Source: Roseovarius sp. (lineage in GTDB: Bacteria > Pseudomonadota > Alphaproteobacteria > Rhodobacterales > Rhodobacteraceae). From it: a stretch of DNA of 64,000 nt. Each line of letters begins with the position of its first letter. Within the stretch, counting starts at the first letter, position 1. The position numbers and the translations under genes were made by a program. The DNA lies in contig JAOSKR010000001.1 in assembly GCA_027493545.1 (NCBI GenBank), forward strand, positions 338,001 through 402,000, written 5' to 3'. Shown piece after piece: positions 38,308 through 48,857 of the stretch. The notes below the pieces were generated by a model. The model made no database searches. It was not told the origin of the DNA and worked only from the letters and a program-made list of their open reading frames with translations.

Positions 38308-40563
38308 TCATCCCACCTTGCAGGCGGCCAGAACCGCCATGTTGAGGATGTCGCTGGCGCGGGAACTGGTCGAGCAGATCTGGATCGAGCGGTCGATGCC
38401 GGCAAGGATCGGCCCGATCACCGTGGCGCCGGCCATCTCCTGCAGCAGCTTGGTCGAGATCGAGGCGGAATGGCGCGCCGGCACCACCAGGATGTTGGCG
38501 GGCCCGGTCAGGCGCTGGAACGGGTAATGCGCCTGCGCCGCCGGGTTCATCGCCACGTCGACGGTCATCTCGCCCTCGAACTCGAAATCGACGCCTCTCG
38601 CCTCCAGCACCTTGGGCGCGCGCAGCATCTTTTCGGCCCGCTCCGAGCGCGGATGGCCGAAGGTCGAGAACGACACGAACGCCACCCGCGGCTCGAGCCC
38701 GAGTTCGCGGGCCACCCCGGCGGCGCGTTCGGCGATGGTGGCGAGATCCTCCTCGTCGGGCCATTCATGCACCAGCGTATCACCCACCAGCACGATCCGG
38801 CCCTTGTGCAGCAGCACCGTCACCCCGACCGCGCCGTGTTCGGCATCGGCGTCGAAGACATGGCAGATGCGGTCGAGCACATGCGCCGACTTGCGCGTGG
38901 CGCCGGTAACCAGCCCGTCGCCATAACCATCCGCCAGCAGCAGCGCCGAAAACACATGCCGGTCGCGCGCGGCCAGGCGATGCACGTCCTGCTGATCGAA
39001 ACCGCGACGCTGAAGCCGCGAATAGAGCATCGCCTTGTATGCCTCCAGATGCGGTGTCTTGGCGGCGTTGATGATCTCGATCTCGGCCACCGCATCGCCC
39101 AGCCCGGCGGCTTCGAGCTTTTTCGTCACGTCGTCGTCGCGGCCGACCACGATGGCATGGCCGAATCCCGCGCGCTGATACTGCACGGCGGCGCGCAGGA
39201 CCCGCGGGTCGTCGCCCTCGGCAAAGATCATCCGGGCCTGCGCGGCACGGGCGCGGGCGTTGATCGAACGCATGATCGAGGCAGTCGGGTCGAGCCGCGA
39301 TTTCAGCGCCAGTTCATAGGCGTCCATGTCGACGATCGGCCGCCGCGCGGCGCCGGTGTCCATGCAGGCGCGGGCCACGGCGGGCGGGATGGTATGGATC
39401 AGCCGCGGGTCGAACGGCGTCGGGATGATGTAGTCGCGCCCGAAGCTGAGCTTCTGGCCATAGGCCATGGCGACCTCGTCGGGCACGTCGGCGCGCGCCA
39501 GCCTTGCCAGGGCTTCGGCGCAGGCGATCTTCATCTCGTCGTTGATGGCACGGGCATGACAGTCGAGCGCGCCGCGAAAGAGATAGGGAAAGCCCAGCAC
39601 GTTGTTGACCTGGTTGGGATAATCCGAGCGGCCGGTCGCGACAATCGCGTCGGGACGCACCTCGTGTGCCTCTTCGGGCGTGATCTCGGGATCGGGGTTG
39701 GCCATCGCGAAGATCACCGGATCGGGCGCCATCGACGCGACCATCTCGGGCGTCACCGCCCCCTTGGCCGAGACGCCCAGAAAGACGTCCGCGCCCTTCA
39801 TCGCCTCTTCCAGCGTGCGCATGTCGGTCTTGACCGCATGGGCCGATTTCCACTGGTTCATGCCCTCGGTGCGGCCCTGCCAGATGACGCCGCGGGTGTC
39901 GCAGGCGATGCAGTTGTCGTGCCGGGCGCCCATCGCCTTCAGCAGCTCGATGCAGGCGATGCCCGCCGCGCCGGCACCGTTCAGCACGATGCGGCAATCC
40001 TCGATCTTCTTGCCCGAGAGATGCAGCGCGTTGATGAGGCCCGCCGCGCAGATCACCGCCGTGCCGTGCTGGTCGTCGTGAAAGACCGGGATGTCCATCT
40101 GTTCCTTGAGCGCCTGCTCGATGATGAAGCATTCCGGCGCCTTGATGTCCTCGAGGTTGATGCCGCCGAAAGTCGGCCCCATCAGCCGCACCGCGTCGAT
40201 GATCGCCTGCGGGTCCTCGGTATCGAGCTCGATGTCGATCGAGTTGACGTCGGCGAAGCGCTTGAAGAGCACCGCCTTGCCCTCCATCACCGGCTTGGCG
40301 GCCAGCGCGCCGAGATTGCCCAGCCCCAGCACCGCCGTCCCGTTCGAGATCACCGCCACGAGGTTGCCCTTGTTGGTGTAATCGTAGACGGTTTCGGGGT
40401 TCTCGGCGATTGCCTCGCAGGGCACGGCCACGCCCGGCGAATAGGCCAGGCTGAGATCGCGCTGGGTGGTCATCGGCACCGTTGCGGTGATCTCGAACTT
40501 GCCGGGGAAAGGTTCAAGGTGAAAGGCCAGCGCCTCTTCGGGGGTGAATCTGGGTCGGGGCAT
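38308..40563 (-). CDS. maeB: NADP-dependent malic enzyme with phosphotransacetylase-like domain
   Basis: A 751-aa MaeB. The malic domain (1-430) has TQRDLSLAYSPGVAVPC, the NADP site LNGAGAAGIACIELLKAMG and CDTRGVIW. The C-terminal ~320 residues form a phosphotransacetylase-like domain (ARMIFAEGDDPRVLRAA ... LVTGATRKSAHVLD), which regulates the enzyme in homologues rather than acting as Pta. It converts malate to pyruvate and NADPH in the cytoplasm. The aminotransferase gene follows after 6 bp. Confidence 0.97.
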   Translation of the reverse strand: MPRPRFTPEEALAFHLEPFPGKFEITATVPMTTQRDLSLAYSPGVAVPCEAIAENPETVYDYTNKGNLVAVISNGTAVLGLGNLGALAAKPVMEGKAVLFKRFADVNSIDIELDTEDPQAIIDAVRLMGPTFGGINLEDIKAPECFIIEQALKEQMDIPVFHDDQHGTAVICAAGLINALHLSGKKIEDCRIVLNGAGAAGIACIELLKAMGARHDNCIACDTRGVIWQGRTEGMNQWKSAHAVKTDMRTLEEAMKGADVFLGVSAKGAVTPEMVASMAPDPVIFAMANPDPEITPEEAHEVRPDAIVATGRSDYPNQVNNVLGFPYLFRGALDCHARAINDEMKIACAEALARLARADVPDEVAMAYGQKLSFGRDYIIPTPFDPRLIHTIPPAVARACMDTGAARRPIVDMDAYELALKSRLDPTASIMRSINARARAAQARMIFAEGDDPRVLRAAVQYQRAGFGHAIVVGRDDDVTKKLEAAGLGDAVAEIEIINAAKTPHLEAYKAMLYSRLQRRGFDQQDVHRLAARDRHVFSALLLADGYGDGLVTGATRKSAHVLDRICHVFDADAEHGAVGVTVLLHKGRIVLVGDTLVHEWPDEEDLATIAERAAGVARELGLEPRVAFVSFSTFGHPRSERAEKMLRAPKVLEARGVDFEFEGEMTVDVAMNPAAQAHYPFQRLTGPANILVVPARHSASISTKLLQEMAGATVIGPILAGIDRSIQICSTSSRASDILNMAVLAACKVG

Positions 40564-40698
40564 GGGGGTGTGCGCTTCCTCGTGTTTGCAAACGATGCAT
40601 ACCGGGGCTTTGGCGATTGCTCAACAGCCACGACAAACGGGTTTCGCCCGCCCGCCCCGCTTAGTAAGCTGCGACGGGGTCAGAGCCGGGGGTAAGGG

Positions 40699-43342
40699 GT
40701 GACATCGCAAAAGCCTGCCATGACGCCGATGATGGCGCAGTATCTGGAGATCAGGGATCAATATCCCGATGCGCTGCTCTTCTACCGGATGGGCGATTTC
40801 TACGAGCTTTTCTTCGACGACGCGGTGGCGGCGGCGGCGGCGCTCGACATCGCGCTGACCAGGCGCGGCAAGCATCTGGACGAGGACATCCCGATGTGCG
40901 GCGTGCCGGTGCAGGCGGCCGAGGGGTACCTCTTGACGCTCATCCGCAAGGGCTTCCGCGTCGCCGTGGCCGAACAGATGGAAGACCCCGCCGAGGCAAG
41001 AAAGCGCGGCGCCAAGTCGGTGGTCCGGCGCGAGGTGGTGCGGCTGGTCACGCCCGGCACCCTGACCGAGGACAGCCTGCTGGATGCGCGGCGGCACAAT
41101 TTTCTGGCCGGTTTCGCCCGGGTTCGGGACGCCGCCGCGCTGGCCTGGGTGGATATCTCGACCGGCAGCTTTCATGTCATGCCGCTGGCGGCCGAACGGC
41201 TGGCGGCGGAGCTGGCACGGCTCGCGCCCAGCGAGCTGATCGTGTCGGAAACCGACGAGCATGACGTGACCGCGATCGCCGCCGATATGGGGGTTCCGGT
41301 CACGCCGCTGGCGCGGTCGGCCTTCGACAGCACCAGCGGAAACGAGCGGCTCTGCGCCCTTTTCGGCGTGACAACGCTCGAGGCTTTCGGCGCTTTCGGG
41401 CGCGCCGAGCTGGCGGCGATGGGGGCGATCGTCGAATATCTCGACATCACCCAGCGCGGGCGGTTGCCGCTCTTGCGCCGGCCGGTACGCGAGGCCCAAG
41501 CACAGTCGATGCAGATCGACGCAGCCACGCGGCGCAATCTGGAACTGACGCGCGCGCTATCGGGCGGGCGCGAAGGCTCGCTGCTTGCGGCCATCGACCG
41601 CACCGTGACCGCAGGCGGCGGGCGGCTTCTGGAGCGGCGCCTCGCCTCGCCCTCGTGCGACGTGGCGCTGTTGCACCGGCGGCAGGCGGCGGTGGCCTTC
41701 GCGGTCGATGAGGGACGTTTTCGGGACGATTTGCGCGCCGCGTTGCGTCATGTCCCCGACCTCGACCGCGCGCTTTCGCGTCTTGGCATCGACCGCGGCG
41801 GTCCACGCGATCTGGCCGCGATCCGCAACGCGCTGGCGCAGGCCGCCGCCATCGCCGAACGGCTCGCCGGGTGCGATCTGCCCGACGATCTGGCCCGGGC
41901 GGCGGGCGATCTGACCGGATACGACGAGTTGCGTGATCTTCTCGGCCGCGCGCTGGTGGCCGAGCCACCGCTGCTGGTGCGCGATGGCGGGTTCATTGCC
42001 GGCGGGTTCGACGGCGAGCTCGACGACGCGCGGCGGTTGCGCGACGAGGGGCGGGGCGTGATCGCCGGGATGCAGGCCGACTATGCGGAAACGAGCGGGA
42101 TCAGGAGCCTCAAGATCCGGCACAACAACGTGCTGGGCTATTTCGTCGAGGTCACCGCGACCCATGCCGAGCGGATGCTCGCGCCACCCCTTTCCGACAC
42201 CTTCCGCCACCGCCAGACCACCGCCAATCAGGTTCGTTTTACCACCGCCGAGCTGAGCGAGCTTGAAAGCCGCATCCTGAATGCGGGCGGCCGCGCGCTC
42301 GAGATCGAAAAGCGGCTCTATGACAGCCTGAAAGGGGCGATTCTCGACCGTGCGCCGGCACTGTCGCGAACCGCCGCGGCGCTGGCGGAGCTTGACCTGG
42401 CGGCGGCGCTGGCCGACCTCGCCGCGGCCCGTGACTGGTGCCGGCCGAAACTCGACGACAGCCGGATGCTGGATATCGAGGGCGGCCGCCACCCGGTCGT
42501 GGAACGCGCCCTGCGCGCCGAAGGCGGCAAGCCTTTTGTCGCCAACGACTGCACGCTGGGGAGATGGCGAGGACATCTGGCTCCTGACAGGACCCAACAT
42601 GGCCGGGAAGTCGACCTTTCTGCGCCAGAACGCGCTGATCGCCGTGCTGGCGCAAATGGGCAGCTTCGTGCCCGCGCGGCGGGCCCATATCGGCGTGGTC
42701 AGCCAGCTTTTCAGCCGTGTCGGCGCCTCGGACGATCTGGCGCGGGGGCGCTCGACCTTCATGGTCGAGATGGTCGAGACCGCCGCCATCCTCAACCGGG
42801 CCGACGCCCGGGCGCTGGTCATCCTCGACGAGATCGGGCGCGGCACCGCCACCTATGACGGGCTTTCCATCGCCTGGGCGACGCTTGAACACCTGCACGA
42901 GGTCAACCGCTGCCGGGCGCTCTTTGCCACCCATTACCACGAACTGACCGCGCTCGCCGACCGGCTGGAGCGGGCCGGCAACGCCACCGTCAGCGTCAAG
43001 GAGCACGCTGGCGAGGTGATTTTCCTGCACGAGGTACGTCGGGGCGCGGCCGACCGAAGCTATGGCGTGCAGGTGGCGCGCCTCGCCGGGCTGCCGGCGG
43101 CGGTGGTCGAGCGCGCGCGCGTGGTCCTCGACGCGCTGGAACGAGGCGAGCGCGAAGGCGGGACACGCCGCGCGGCGGTCATTGACGAGCTGCCGCTTTT
43201 TGCCGCCCGCCCCGCACCGACGCAACCGGCGCCGGCAGGCTCGGAGGTCGAGGCGCGATTGGCGGAAATCCGGCCCGACGAACTCAGCCCGCGCGCGGCG
43301 CTGGAGGCGATCTACGAGCTGAAATCCCTTGTCAGGGACTGA
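40699..43342 (+). CDS. mutS: DNA mismatch repair protein MutS (one frame break)
   Basis: Recognises mismatches and starts repair. The mismatch-binding domain has [15 protein letters not shown] (Phe-x-Glu motif) near residue 35. The connector, lever and clamp follow. The ATPase domain [24 protein letters not shown] and TFATHYHEL-type helix is in another frame. The break lies at an extra G in 42558-42561, between NDCTLG and [12 protein letters not shown]. Corrected length ~880 aa and 3n+1 total match one insertion. GTG 40699 is used as start because it gives the family N-terminus; ATG 40720 is possible. Confidence 0.95.
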
Positions 43343-43360
43343 TACCGTCCGCGCCGGCCC

Positions 43361-43927
43361 TCACTCGCGGTTCGACGACACCCCCACCCGCGCGGGCCGC
43401 AGGATGCGGTCGTGCAGCATGAAACCCTGGGTCGAGACCTGGATGATCGCGCCCTGTTTCGTCCCCGGCACCGGGGCCTCGAACATCGCCTCATGGTACT
43501 GGGGGTCGAACTTGTCGCCGGGCTGCGGGTCGATCACGCGGATGCCGTGTTTGTCGAAGACGTTGACCAGCTCGCGCAACGTCAGTTGGACGCCTTCGAT
43601 CAGGGCGGCGGCGTGTTCTTTCTGCTCGTCGGTCACCGCCTCGATCGCGCGCTTGAGGTTGTCGAAGACCGGCAGCATGTCGCGCGCCAGTTTCGAGCCG
43701 CCATAATTCTCGGCCTCGATGCGGTCCTTCTGGGCACGCTTGCGCGCGTTCTCGGCATCGGCCAGTGCGCGCATGAACTTGTCCTGAAAGGCATCACGTT
43801 CGGCGCGCAGGGCCTCGATCTCGGCCTCGGGGCCGAGACCGGGACCGTCCCCGGTCATCGGCGCCTCGCCGGCGGTGTCCTGCCCGGGATTGTCCTCGGT
43901 AACGCTGTCCTGCTTCGGCTCTGCCAT
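43361..43927 (-). CDS. grpE: Nucleotide exchange factor GrpE
   Basis: A 188-aa partner of DnaK that releases ADP. An acidic N-terminus precedes a long coiled coil (EIEALRAERDAFQDKFMRALADAENARKRAQKDR, ~37-70). The beta-wing domain has VFDKHGIRVIDPQPGDKFDPQYHEAMFE and ends GFMLHDRILRPARVGVS. It follows hrcA by 10 bp, the heat-shock repressor-exchange factor operon. Confidence 0.97.
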   Translation of the reverse strand: MAEPKQDSVTEDNPGQDTAGEAPMTGDGPGLGPEAEIEALRAERDAFQDKFMRALADAENARKRAQKDRIEAENYGGSKLARDMLPVFDNLKRAIEAVTDEQKEHAAALIEGVQLTLRELVNVFDKHGIRVIDPQPGDKFDPQYHEAMFEAPVPGTKQGAIIQVSTQGFMLHDRILRPARVGVSSNRE

Positions 43928-43937
43928 CCTACCACCT

Positions 43938-45002
43938 CTAGCTTCTGTCCGCGATCAGCTTGCCGACGATCTGCGCCGTGTAATCGACGATCGGCACGAT
44001 GCGGCCGTAATTGAGGCGCGTGGGCCCGATCACGCCCACCGCGCCGATGATCTTTCGATCCGCGTTCATATAGGGAGAGACCACCAGAGAGGAACCCGAA
44101 AGTGAGAAAAGTTTGTTCTCCGAGCCGATGAAGATACGGACCCCCGCGCCCTCTTCGGCCAGTTCCAGGAACTCGGCGATGTCGCGCTTGCGCTCAAGGT
44201 CGTCGAAGAGCGTCCTGATGCGCTCGAGATCGGCGTCCTCGGTGGCGGAACTCAGCAGATTCGACCGACCGCGCACGATAAGACGCTCGCAGGTCTCCGA
44301 ATCGCCATCCCACACCGCCAGCCCGCTCTCGACCAGTTGACGCGCGAGCTGGTCGATCTCCTGCCGGCGTTTGTCGATCTCGCCGGCGATGACGGAATGC
44401 AGCTCCGACAGGGTCTTGCCCTCGATCAGTGAGTTCAGGAAATTCGCCGCCTCGCGCATCGAACTGGGGGTCTGCCCCGGCGGCGGGGTGAAAATGCGGT
44501 TCTCCACATGCCCGTCCGCGAAGACCAGCACCACCAGCGCCCGGTCGTGGGAGAGGCCGACAAACTCGATATGCTTGATCGGCGCCTCATGCTTGGGCGC
44601 CAGCACCAGCGAGGCGCCCCGCGTCACCCCCGACAGCGCCGCACCGATACGGTCGAGCGTGGCGCCGACATCGTCGGAATTGCTGGCCAGCGTCGCGTCG
44701 ATCTTTTCACGGTCGCCCGATTCCAGGTTGCCGACCTCCAGCAGGCCGTCGACGAACATGCGCAGCCCTTCCTGTGTCGGCACCCGGCCGGCCGATACAT
44801 GCGGGCTGCCGAGCAGGCCGAGATATTCGAGATCCTGCATGACGTTGCGAATCGTCGCCGCGCTGACTTTCTCCGTCATGTTCCGGGTGAGCGTGCGCGA
44901 GCCCACCGGATCGCCCGTGGCCAGATAGCTTTCGACCACCCGGCGAAACACCTCGCGCGAGCGTTCGTTCATCTGTTCGAGGATCTTGCTGGCGTCGTTC
45001 AT
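43938..45002 (-). CDS. hrcA: Heat-shock repressor HrcA
   Basis: Represses class I heat-shock genes by binding CIRCE elements, using GroEL for folding. The 354-aa protein has an N-terminal winged helix (REVFRRVVESYLATGDPVGSRTLTR ... SAATIRNVMQDLEYLGLL), the GAF-like dimer domain, and PYMNADRKIIGAVGVIGPTRLNYGRIVPIVDYTA near the end. ATG 45002 was chosen as the family start; ATG 45035 is an alternative. No CIRCE sequence is visible in its upstream gap. rph is divergent. Confidence 0.96.
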   Translation of the reverse strand: MNDASKILEQMNERSREVFRRVVESYLATGDPVGSRTLTRNMTEKVSAATIRNVMQDLEYLGLLGSPHVSAGRVPTQEGLRMFVDGLLEVGNLESGDREKIDATLASNSDDVGATLDRIGAALSGVTRGASLVLAPKHEAPIKHIEFVGLSHDRALVVLVFADGHVENRIFTPPPGQTPSSMREAANFLNSLIEGKTLSELHSVIAGEIDKRRQEIDQLARQLVESGLAVWDGDSETCERLIVRGRSNLLSSATEDADLERIRTLFDDLERKRDIAEFLELAEEGAGVRIFIGSENKLFSLSGSSLVVSPYMNADRKIIGAVGVIGPTRLNYGRIVPIVDYTAQIVGKLIADRS

Positions 45003-45124
45003 GCCGGGGTTCGTCCTGACTAAGTGATCCGCCATTAAAGGCGGTGCCGCGAAAAGGTCAATCGGGGTTGCGCCCGGGCCGCGCGGCCATGTATCCCGAG
45101 CGCACGCAACAGCGAGGGAAAGCC

Positions 45125-45842
45125 ATGCGGCCTTCAGGCAGAGACTTAAGCGAGATGCGGCCGGTTTCAATCGAGACCGGGGTAATGAAGCACGCCGAGG
45201 GCGCCTGTCTGATCCGCATGGGTGACACCCATGTCCTGTGTACCGCCAGCATCGAGGATCGTGTGCCCCCCTTCATCAAGGGCACCGGGCTGGGCTGGGT
45301 GACCGCCGAATACGGCATGCTGCCGCGCTCGACCACCAGCCGCATGCGGCGCGAGGCCGCGGTCGGCAAGCAGGGTGGCCGGACGGTGGAAATCCAGCGG
45401 CTGATCGGGCGCAGCCTGCGCGCCGGCATCGACCGCGTGGCGCTGGGCGAACGCCAGATCACCGTCGACTGCGACGTGCTGCAGGCCGATGGCGGCACCC
45501 GCTGCGCCGCGATCACCGGCGGCTGGGTGGCGTTGCGGCTGGCGGTGAAAAAGGCTGCTCAAGGCCGGCGACATCGTCTCCGACCCGATGCCCGACCCGG
45601 TGGCGGCGGTCAGCTGCGGCATCTATGCCGGGCAGCCGGTGCTCGATCTCGACTATCCCGAGGACAGCGAAGCGGGCGTCGACGGCAATTTCGTGATGAC
45701 CGGTGGGGGCCGGCTGGTCGAGGTGCAGATGAGCGCCGAAGGTGCGACGTTTTCGCGCGCCCAGATGGACGAGCTGATGGATCTGGCCGCGGCCGGCGTG
45801 CGCGAACTCGCGGCGATCCAGCTGGCCGCCGCCGATGCGTAG
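45125..45842 (+). CDS. rph: Ribonuclease PH (one frame break)
   Basis: Phosphorolytic 3'-5' exoribonuclease that trims tRNA 3' ends. The 238-aa protein (corrected) shows [19 protein letters not shown] at the start, [33 protein letters not shown] with the RNA-binding residues, and [12 protein letters not shown]. The frame breaks at an extra G (45553-45554). Without it the product reads [24 protein letters not shown] and ends [17 protein letters not shown] precedes the ATG. It overlaps rdgB. Confidence 0.95.
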
Positions 45843-46443
45843 GTTTGCCGGCGACACGCTGCTGGTCGCGACCCACAACGCCGGCAAGCTCGAGGAGATT
45901 GCCGCGCTGCTGGCGCCCTACGGCGTGCGCGTGGTCGGCGCAGCCGAAAAGGGGCTGCCCGAGCCCGACGAGACCGAGACGAGCTTCGTCGGCAATGCCC
46001 GCATCAAGGCGCATGCGGCCGCGCGCGCGACCGGCCTGCCGGCACTATCGGACGACAGCGGCATCGAGATCGCCGCACTTGGGGGGGCACCGGGGGTCTA
46101 TACCGCGAATTGGGCCGAAACAGAGACTGGTCGGGACTTTGTCAAGGCGATGACACGCGCCCATGATGCGCTGATCGCCAGCGGCGCGCCCGAGCCCTGG
46201 GCGGCGCGGTTTTGCTGCACGCTGGTGCTGGCCTGGCCGGACGGGCACGACGAGGTCTTTCCCGGCACCATCAATGGGCGGTTCGTCTGGCCGATGCGCG
46301 GGGCCCCGGGGCATGGCTATGATCCGGTCTTTCAACCTGACGGGCATGACATCACCTTTGCCGAGATGGACCGCGCCCTGAAAAACCGCATCAGCCACCG
46401 CGCCGATGCCTTCACCCGTCTAGTCAAGGGCTGCTTTGGCTGA
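45835..46443 (+). CDS. rdgB: XTP/dITP pyrophosphatase (RdgB/HAM1)
   Basis: A 202-aa house-cleaning enzyme that removes deaminated purine nucleotides. Signature [18 protein letters not shown] at the start (nucleotide binding), [29 protein letters not shown] and the tail [18 protein letters not shown]...SHRADAF. It overlaps rph by 8 bp and hemW by 8 bp, so rph-rdgB-hemW-DUF454 is one coupled unit. Confidence 0.96.
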   Translation: MRRFAGDTLLVATHNAGKLEEIAALLAPYGVRVVGAAEKGLPEPDETETSFVGNARIKAHAAARATGLPALSDDSGIEIAALGGAPGVYTANWAETETGRDFVKAMTRAHDALIASGAPEPWAARFCCTLVLAWPDGHDEVFPGTINGRFVWPMRGAPGHGYDPVFQPDGHDITFAEMDRALKNRISHRADAFTRLVKGCFG

Positions 46444-47593
46444 GGATTGGCAACAGGGCGGCTTCGGCCTCTACATCCATTGGCCGTTCTGCGCAGCCAA
46501 GTGCCCCTATTGCGATTTCAACAGCCATGTCGCCCGCGAAATCGACCATCAGCGCTGGTTGAGAGCCTATATCTCGGAGATCAACCGGGTCGCCGCGATG
46601 GTCCCCGGGCGGGTCTTGAACACGGTTTATTTTGGCGGCGGCACCCCCAGCCTGATGCCTCCCGAAACCGTTTCCCGGATCATCGAACGGATCCGCGATC
46701 GATGGCCCATGGCCAACGATCTCGAGGTCACGCTGGAGGCCAATCCCGGCTCGGTCGAGTCCGGCCGCTTTGCCGGCTTTGCCGCAGCGGGTGTTTCGCG
46801 CGTCTCGATCGGAGTTCAGGCGCTCAATGACACTGACCTGGGACGCCTGGGACGGATTCACAGCGTCGCGGAAGCCAGACAAGCTGTTGATATTGCACAT
46901 AAATATTTCTCGCGTGTCAGTTTCGACCTGATCTATGCGCGGCAGGATCAGACCGTTTCCGATTGGCGGCGGGAACTCACCGAGGCGCTGGCGATGGGCA
47001 CGGACCATCTTTCACTTTACCAGCTCACCATCGAACCCGGCACCGCATTCGGCGAGCGTCACGCACGGGGGAAGTTGTCCGGCCTGCCCGATGACGACCG
47101 GGCGGGGGCAATGTACGAGCTGACGCAGGAGCTGTGCGAACTGGGCGGCTTGCCCGCATATGAAGTCTCTAACCATGCCAGATACGGCTCTGAATCGCGG
47201 CACAACCTGATCTATTGGCGCTACGGCAACTATGCCGGGATCGGCCCCGGCGCGCATGGCCGGCTGACACTCAACGGTCGGCGTCACGCCACCGAGGCGC
47301 ATCGCGCACCGGACACCTGGCTGAGGGCGGCCGAGGCTGGGAGCGGCGACAGCATCCGCGAGCCGATCCCGGCGCGGGACCAGGGCGAGGAATACCTGAT
47401 GATGGGGCTGCGGATCGCCGAAGGTATTGATCCTGCACGCTTTGAGGCTATGTCTGGTCAGGCCCTGCCCGAGCGGGCCATCGGCGACCTTGAGGAGATC
47501 GGCATGATCACACGCGATACCGACCGCCTGCGCGCCACGCCCCGGGGTCGCCTGGTGCTCAACGCCGTCATCCGGGCACTCCTGGCGGGTTGA
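46436..47593 (+). CDS. hemW: Radical SAM haem chaperone HemW
   Basis: A 385-aa HemN-like radical SAM protein. The motif CAAKCPYC near residue 18 binds the 4Fe-4S cluster, followed by TVYFGGGTPSLM, LEANPGSV and SRVSIGVQALND. The HemW-type C-terminus is present and the true HemN extra Cys motif is absent, so it should deliver haem rather than oxidise coproporphyrinogen. It starts at TTG inside the end of rdgB, chosen because the family N-terminus fits and no ATG is available. Confidence 0.95.
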   Translation: MAEDWQQGGFGLYIHWPFCAAKCPYCDFNSHVAREIDHQRWLRAYISEINRVAAMVPGRVLNTVYFGGGTPSLMPPETVSRIIERIRDRWPMANDLEVTLEANPGSVESGRFAGFAAAGVSRVSIGVQALNDTDLGRLGRIHSVAEARQAVDIAHKYFSRVSFDLIYARQDQTVSDWRRELTEALAMGTDHLSLYQLTIEPGTAFGERHARGKLSGLPDDDRAGAMYELTQELCELGGLPAYEVSNHARYGSESRHNLIYWRYGNYAGIGPGAHGRLTLNGRRHATEAHRAPDTWLRAAEAGSGDSIREPIPARDQGEEYLMMGLRIAEGIDPARFEAMSGQALPERAIGDLEEIGMITRDTDRLRATPRGRLVLNAVIRALLAG

Positions 47594-47596
47594 GAG

Positions 47597-47950
47597 ATGC
47601 AGGCAGCGTGGTTCTCTCTGGGCATGCTCAGCCTCGGCGTGGGGCTCATCGGCATTGCGCTGCCGCTGGTGCCGACGACGCCGCTGCTGCTGCTGGCGGC
47701 ATTCTGCTTTTCGCGGTCATCGGAAAGGCTCTATCACTGGCTTTTGAGCCATCGCCGCTTCGGCCCGGTAATCGACGACTGGCGCTCGCGCGGCGCCGTC
47801 AACCCGCGCGCCAAGCGGCTGGCCACGGTTGCCATCCTCGCCGTGCTGGGCCTGTCGCTGATTCTGGGCGTCGGTGCGGTGATCGTGGCGGTTCAGGCGA
47901 TCACGCTGGGCTGCGTGCTGCTCTTCATCTGGACCCGGCCGGACTACTGA
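47597..47950 (+). CDS. YbaN family (DUF454) inner-membrane protein
   Basis: A 117-aa protein with a glycine-rich hydrophobic opening LGMLSLGVGLIGIALPLVPTTPLLLLAAFCFSRSS (residues 6-40), typical of DUF454, then a short cytoplasmic loop with WLLSHRRFGPVIDDWRSRG, then two helices to residue ~115. The function is unknown. It starts 3 bp after hemW and overlaps the convergent parB by 26 bp. Confidence 0.85.
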   Translation: MQAAWFSLGMLSLGVGLIGIALPLVPTTPLLLLAAFCFSRSSERLYHWLLSHRRFGPVIDDWRSRGAVNPRAKRLATVAILAVLGLSLILGVGAVIVAVQAITLGCVLLFIWTRPDY

Positions 47951-48842
47951 CGCTCAGCACACGGCACAACTCGTCGAGCTGTTCGAGCGTGTCATAGGCG
48001 ATCACCAGCCGGCCGCTTTCCTGCCCCGGCCGGTGCTCGACCGTGACCTTCATACCCAACCCGGCCGACAGGTCTCCTTCGAGCGCGCGGGTATCGGCAT
48101 CCTTTTCGGCCACCGGACGGGTTTTGGCGCCCTTGCCCTCGGCGATATCGCCCCGCTCGGCCGCCTTGACCAGCCGTTCGGTCTCGCGCACCGAAAGCCC
48201 CTTCTGGATCACGCTTCGCGCCAGCCCCACCGGATCGCCGGCGGTGATCAGCGCACGGGCGTGCCCCGAGGATAGTTTGCCCTCGCGCAGCCACGTCTGC
48301 ACCTCATCGGGCAGGCCAAGCAAGCGCACGGTGTTGGCGATATGGCTGCGGCTCTTGCCCAGCGCCTTGGCCAGCATATCCTGGGTATGGCCGAACTTCT
48401 GCATCAACTGGTTGTAGCCGGCGGCTTCCTCCACCGGATTGAGGTCGGCCCGCTGGACGTTCTCGATGATCGCGACCTCGAGCACCTCGGTATCATTGAA
48501 ATCGCGGATCAACACCGGAATCGCGTGCAGCTGCGCCATCTGGGCCGCGCGCCACCGCCGTTCACCGGCAACGATCTCGAAATGCCCCTTGGTCCGCGGG
48601 CTGGGGCGCACGATGAGGGGCTGGATGATGCCCTTTTCGCGGATCGAGGCGGCAAGATCCTCCAGCGCTCCGATATCGAAGGCGCGGCGGGGCTGGTCGG
48701 GGTTGGGTTCGATGCGCTCGATCGGCACCAATCGGTCGGGCGGCTGGGGGGCGTTTTCGTGCCGGTCGTGACCCTCGTTCACATCCGCCATCAGCGCGGA
48801 TAGACCCCGCCCCAGCCCCCGTTTCGGTTTTCTGTCCGCCAT
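47925..48842 (-). CDS. parB: Chromosome partitioning protein ParB
   Basis: A 305-aa ParB/Spo0J that binds parS, spreads as a CTP-dependent clamp and works with ParA to move the origin. Features: start KRGLGRGLSALM, the CTP-binding segment around IVAGERRWRAAQ (~100), the helix-turn-helix TQDMLAKALGKSRSHIANTVRLLGLP (~155-185), and a C-terminal dimer domain. Perfect parS sites lie 1.4 and 3.3 kb away. It is in an operon with parA, 15 bp apart. Confidence 0.97.
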   Translation of the reverse strand: MADRKPKRGLGRGLSALMADVNEGHDRHENAPQPPDRLVPIERIEPNPDQPRRAFDIGALEDLAASIREKGIIQPLIVRPSPRTKGHFEIVAGERRWRAAQMAQLHAIPVLIRDFNDTEVLEVAIIENVQRADLNPVEEAAGYNQLMQKFGHTQDMLAKALGKSRSHIANTVRLLGLPDEVQTWLREGKLSSGHARALITAGDPVGLARSVIQKGLSVRETERLVKAAERGDIAEGKGAKTRPVAEKDADTRALEGDLSAGLGMKVTVEHRPGQESGRLVIAYDTLEQLDELCRVLSVSSPAGSR

Positions 48843-48857
48843 TCCGCCTGTCCTCGT

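Noticed and set aside
45003-45124. CIRCE element upstream of hrcA
   Set aside because: No TTAGCACTC-N9-GAGTGCTAA-like sequence; only a short CCGCC/GGCGG hairpin is seen.
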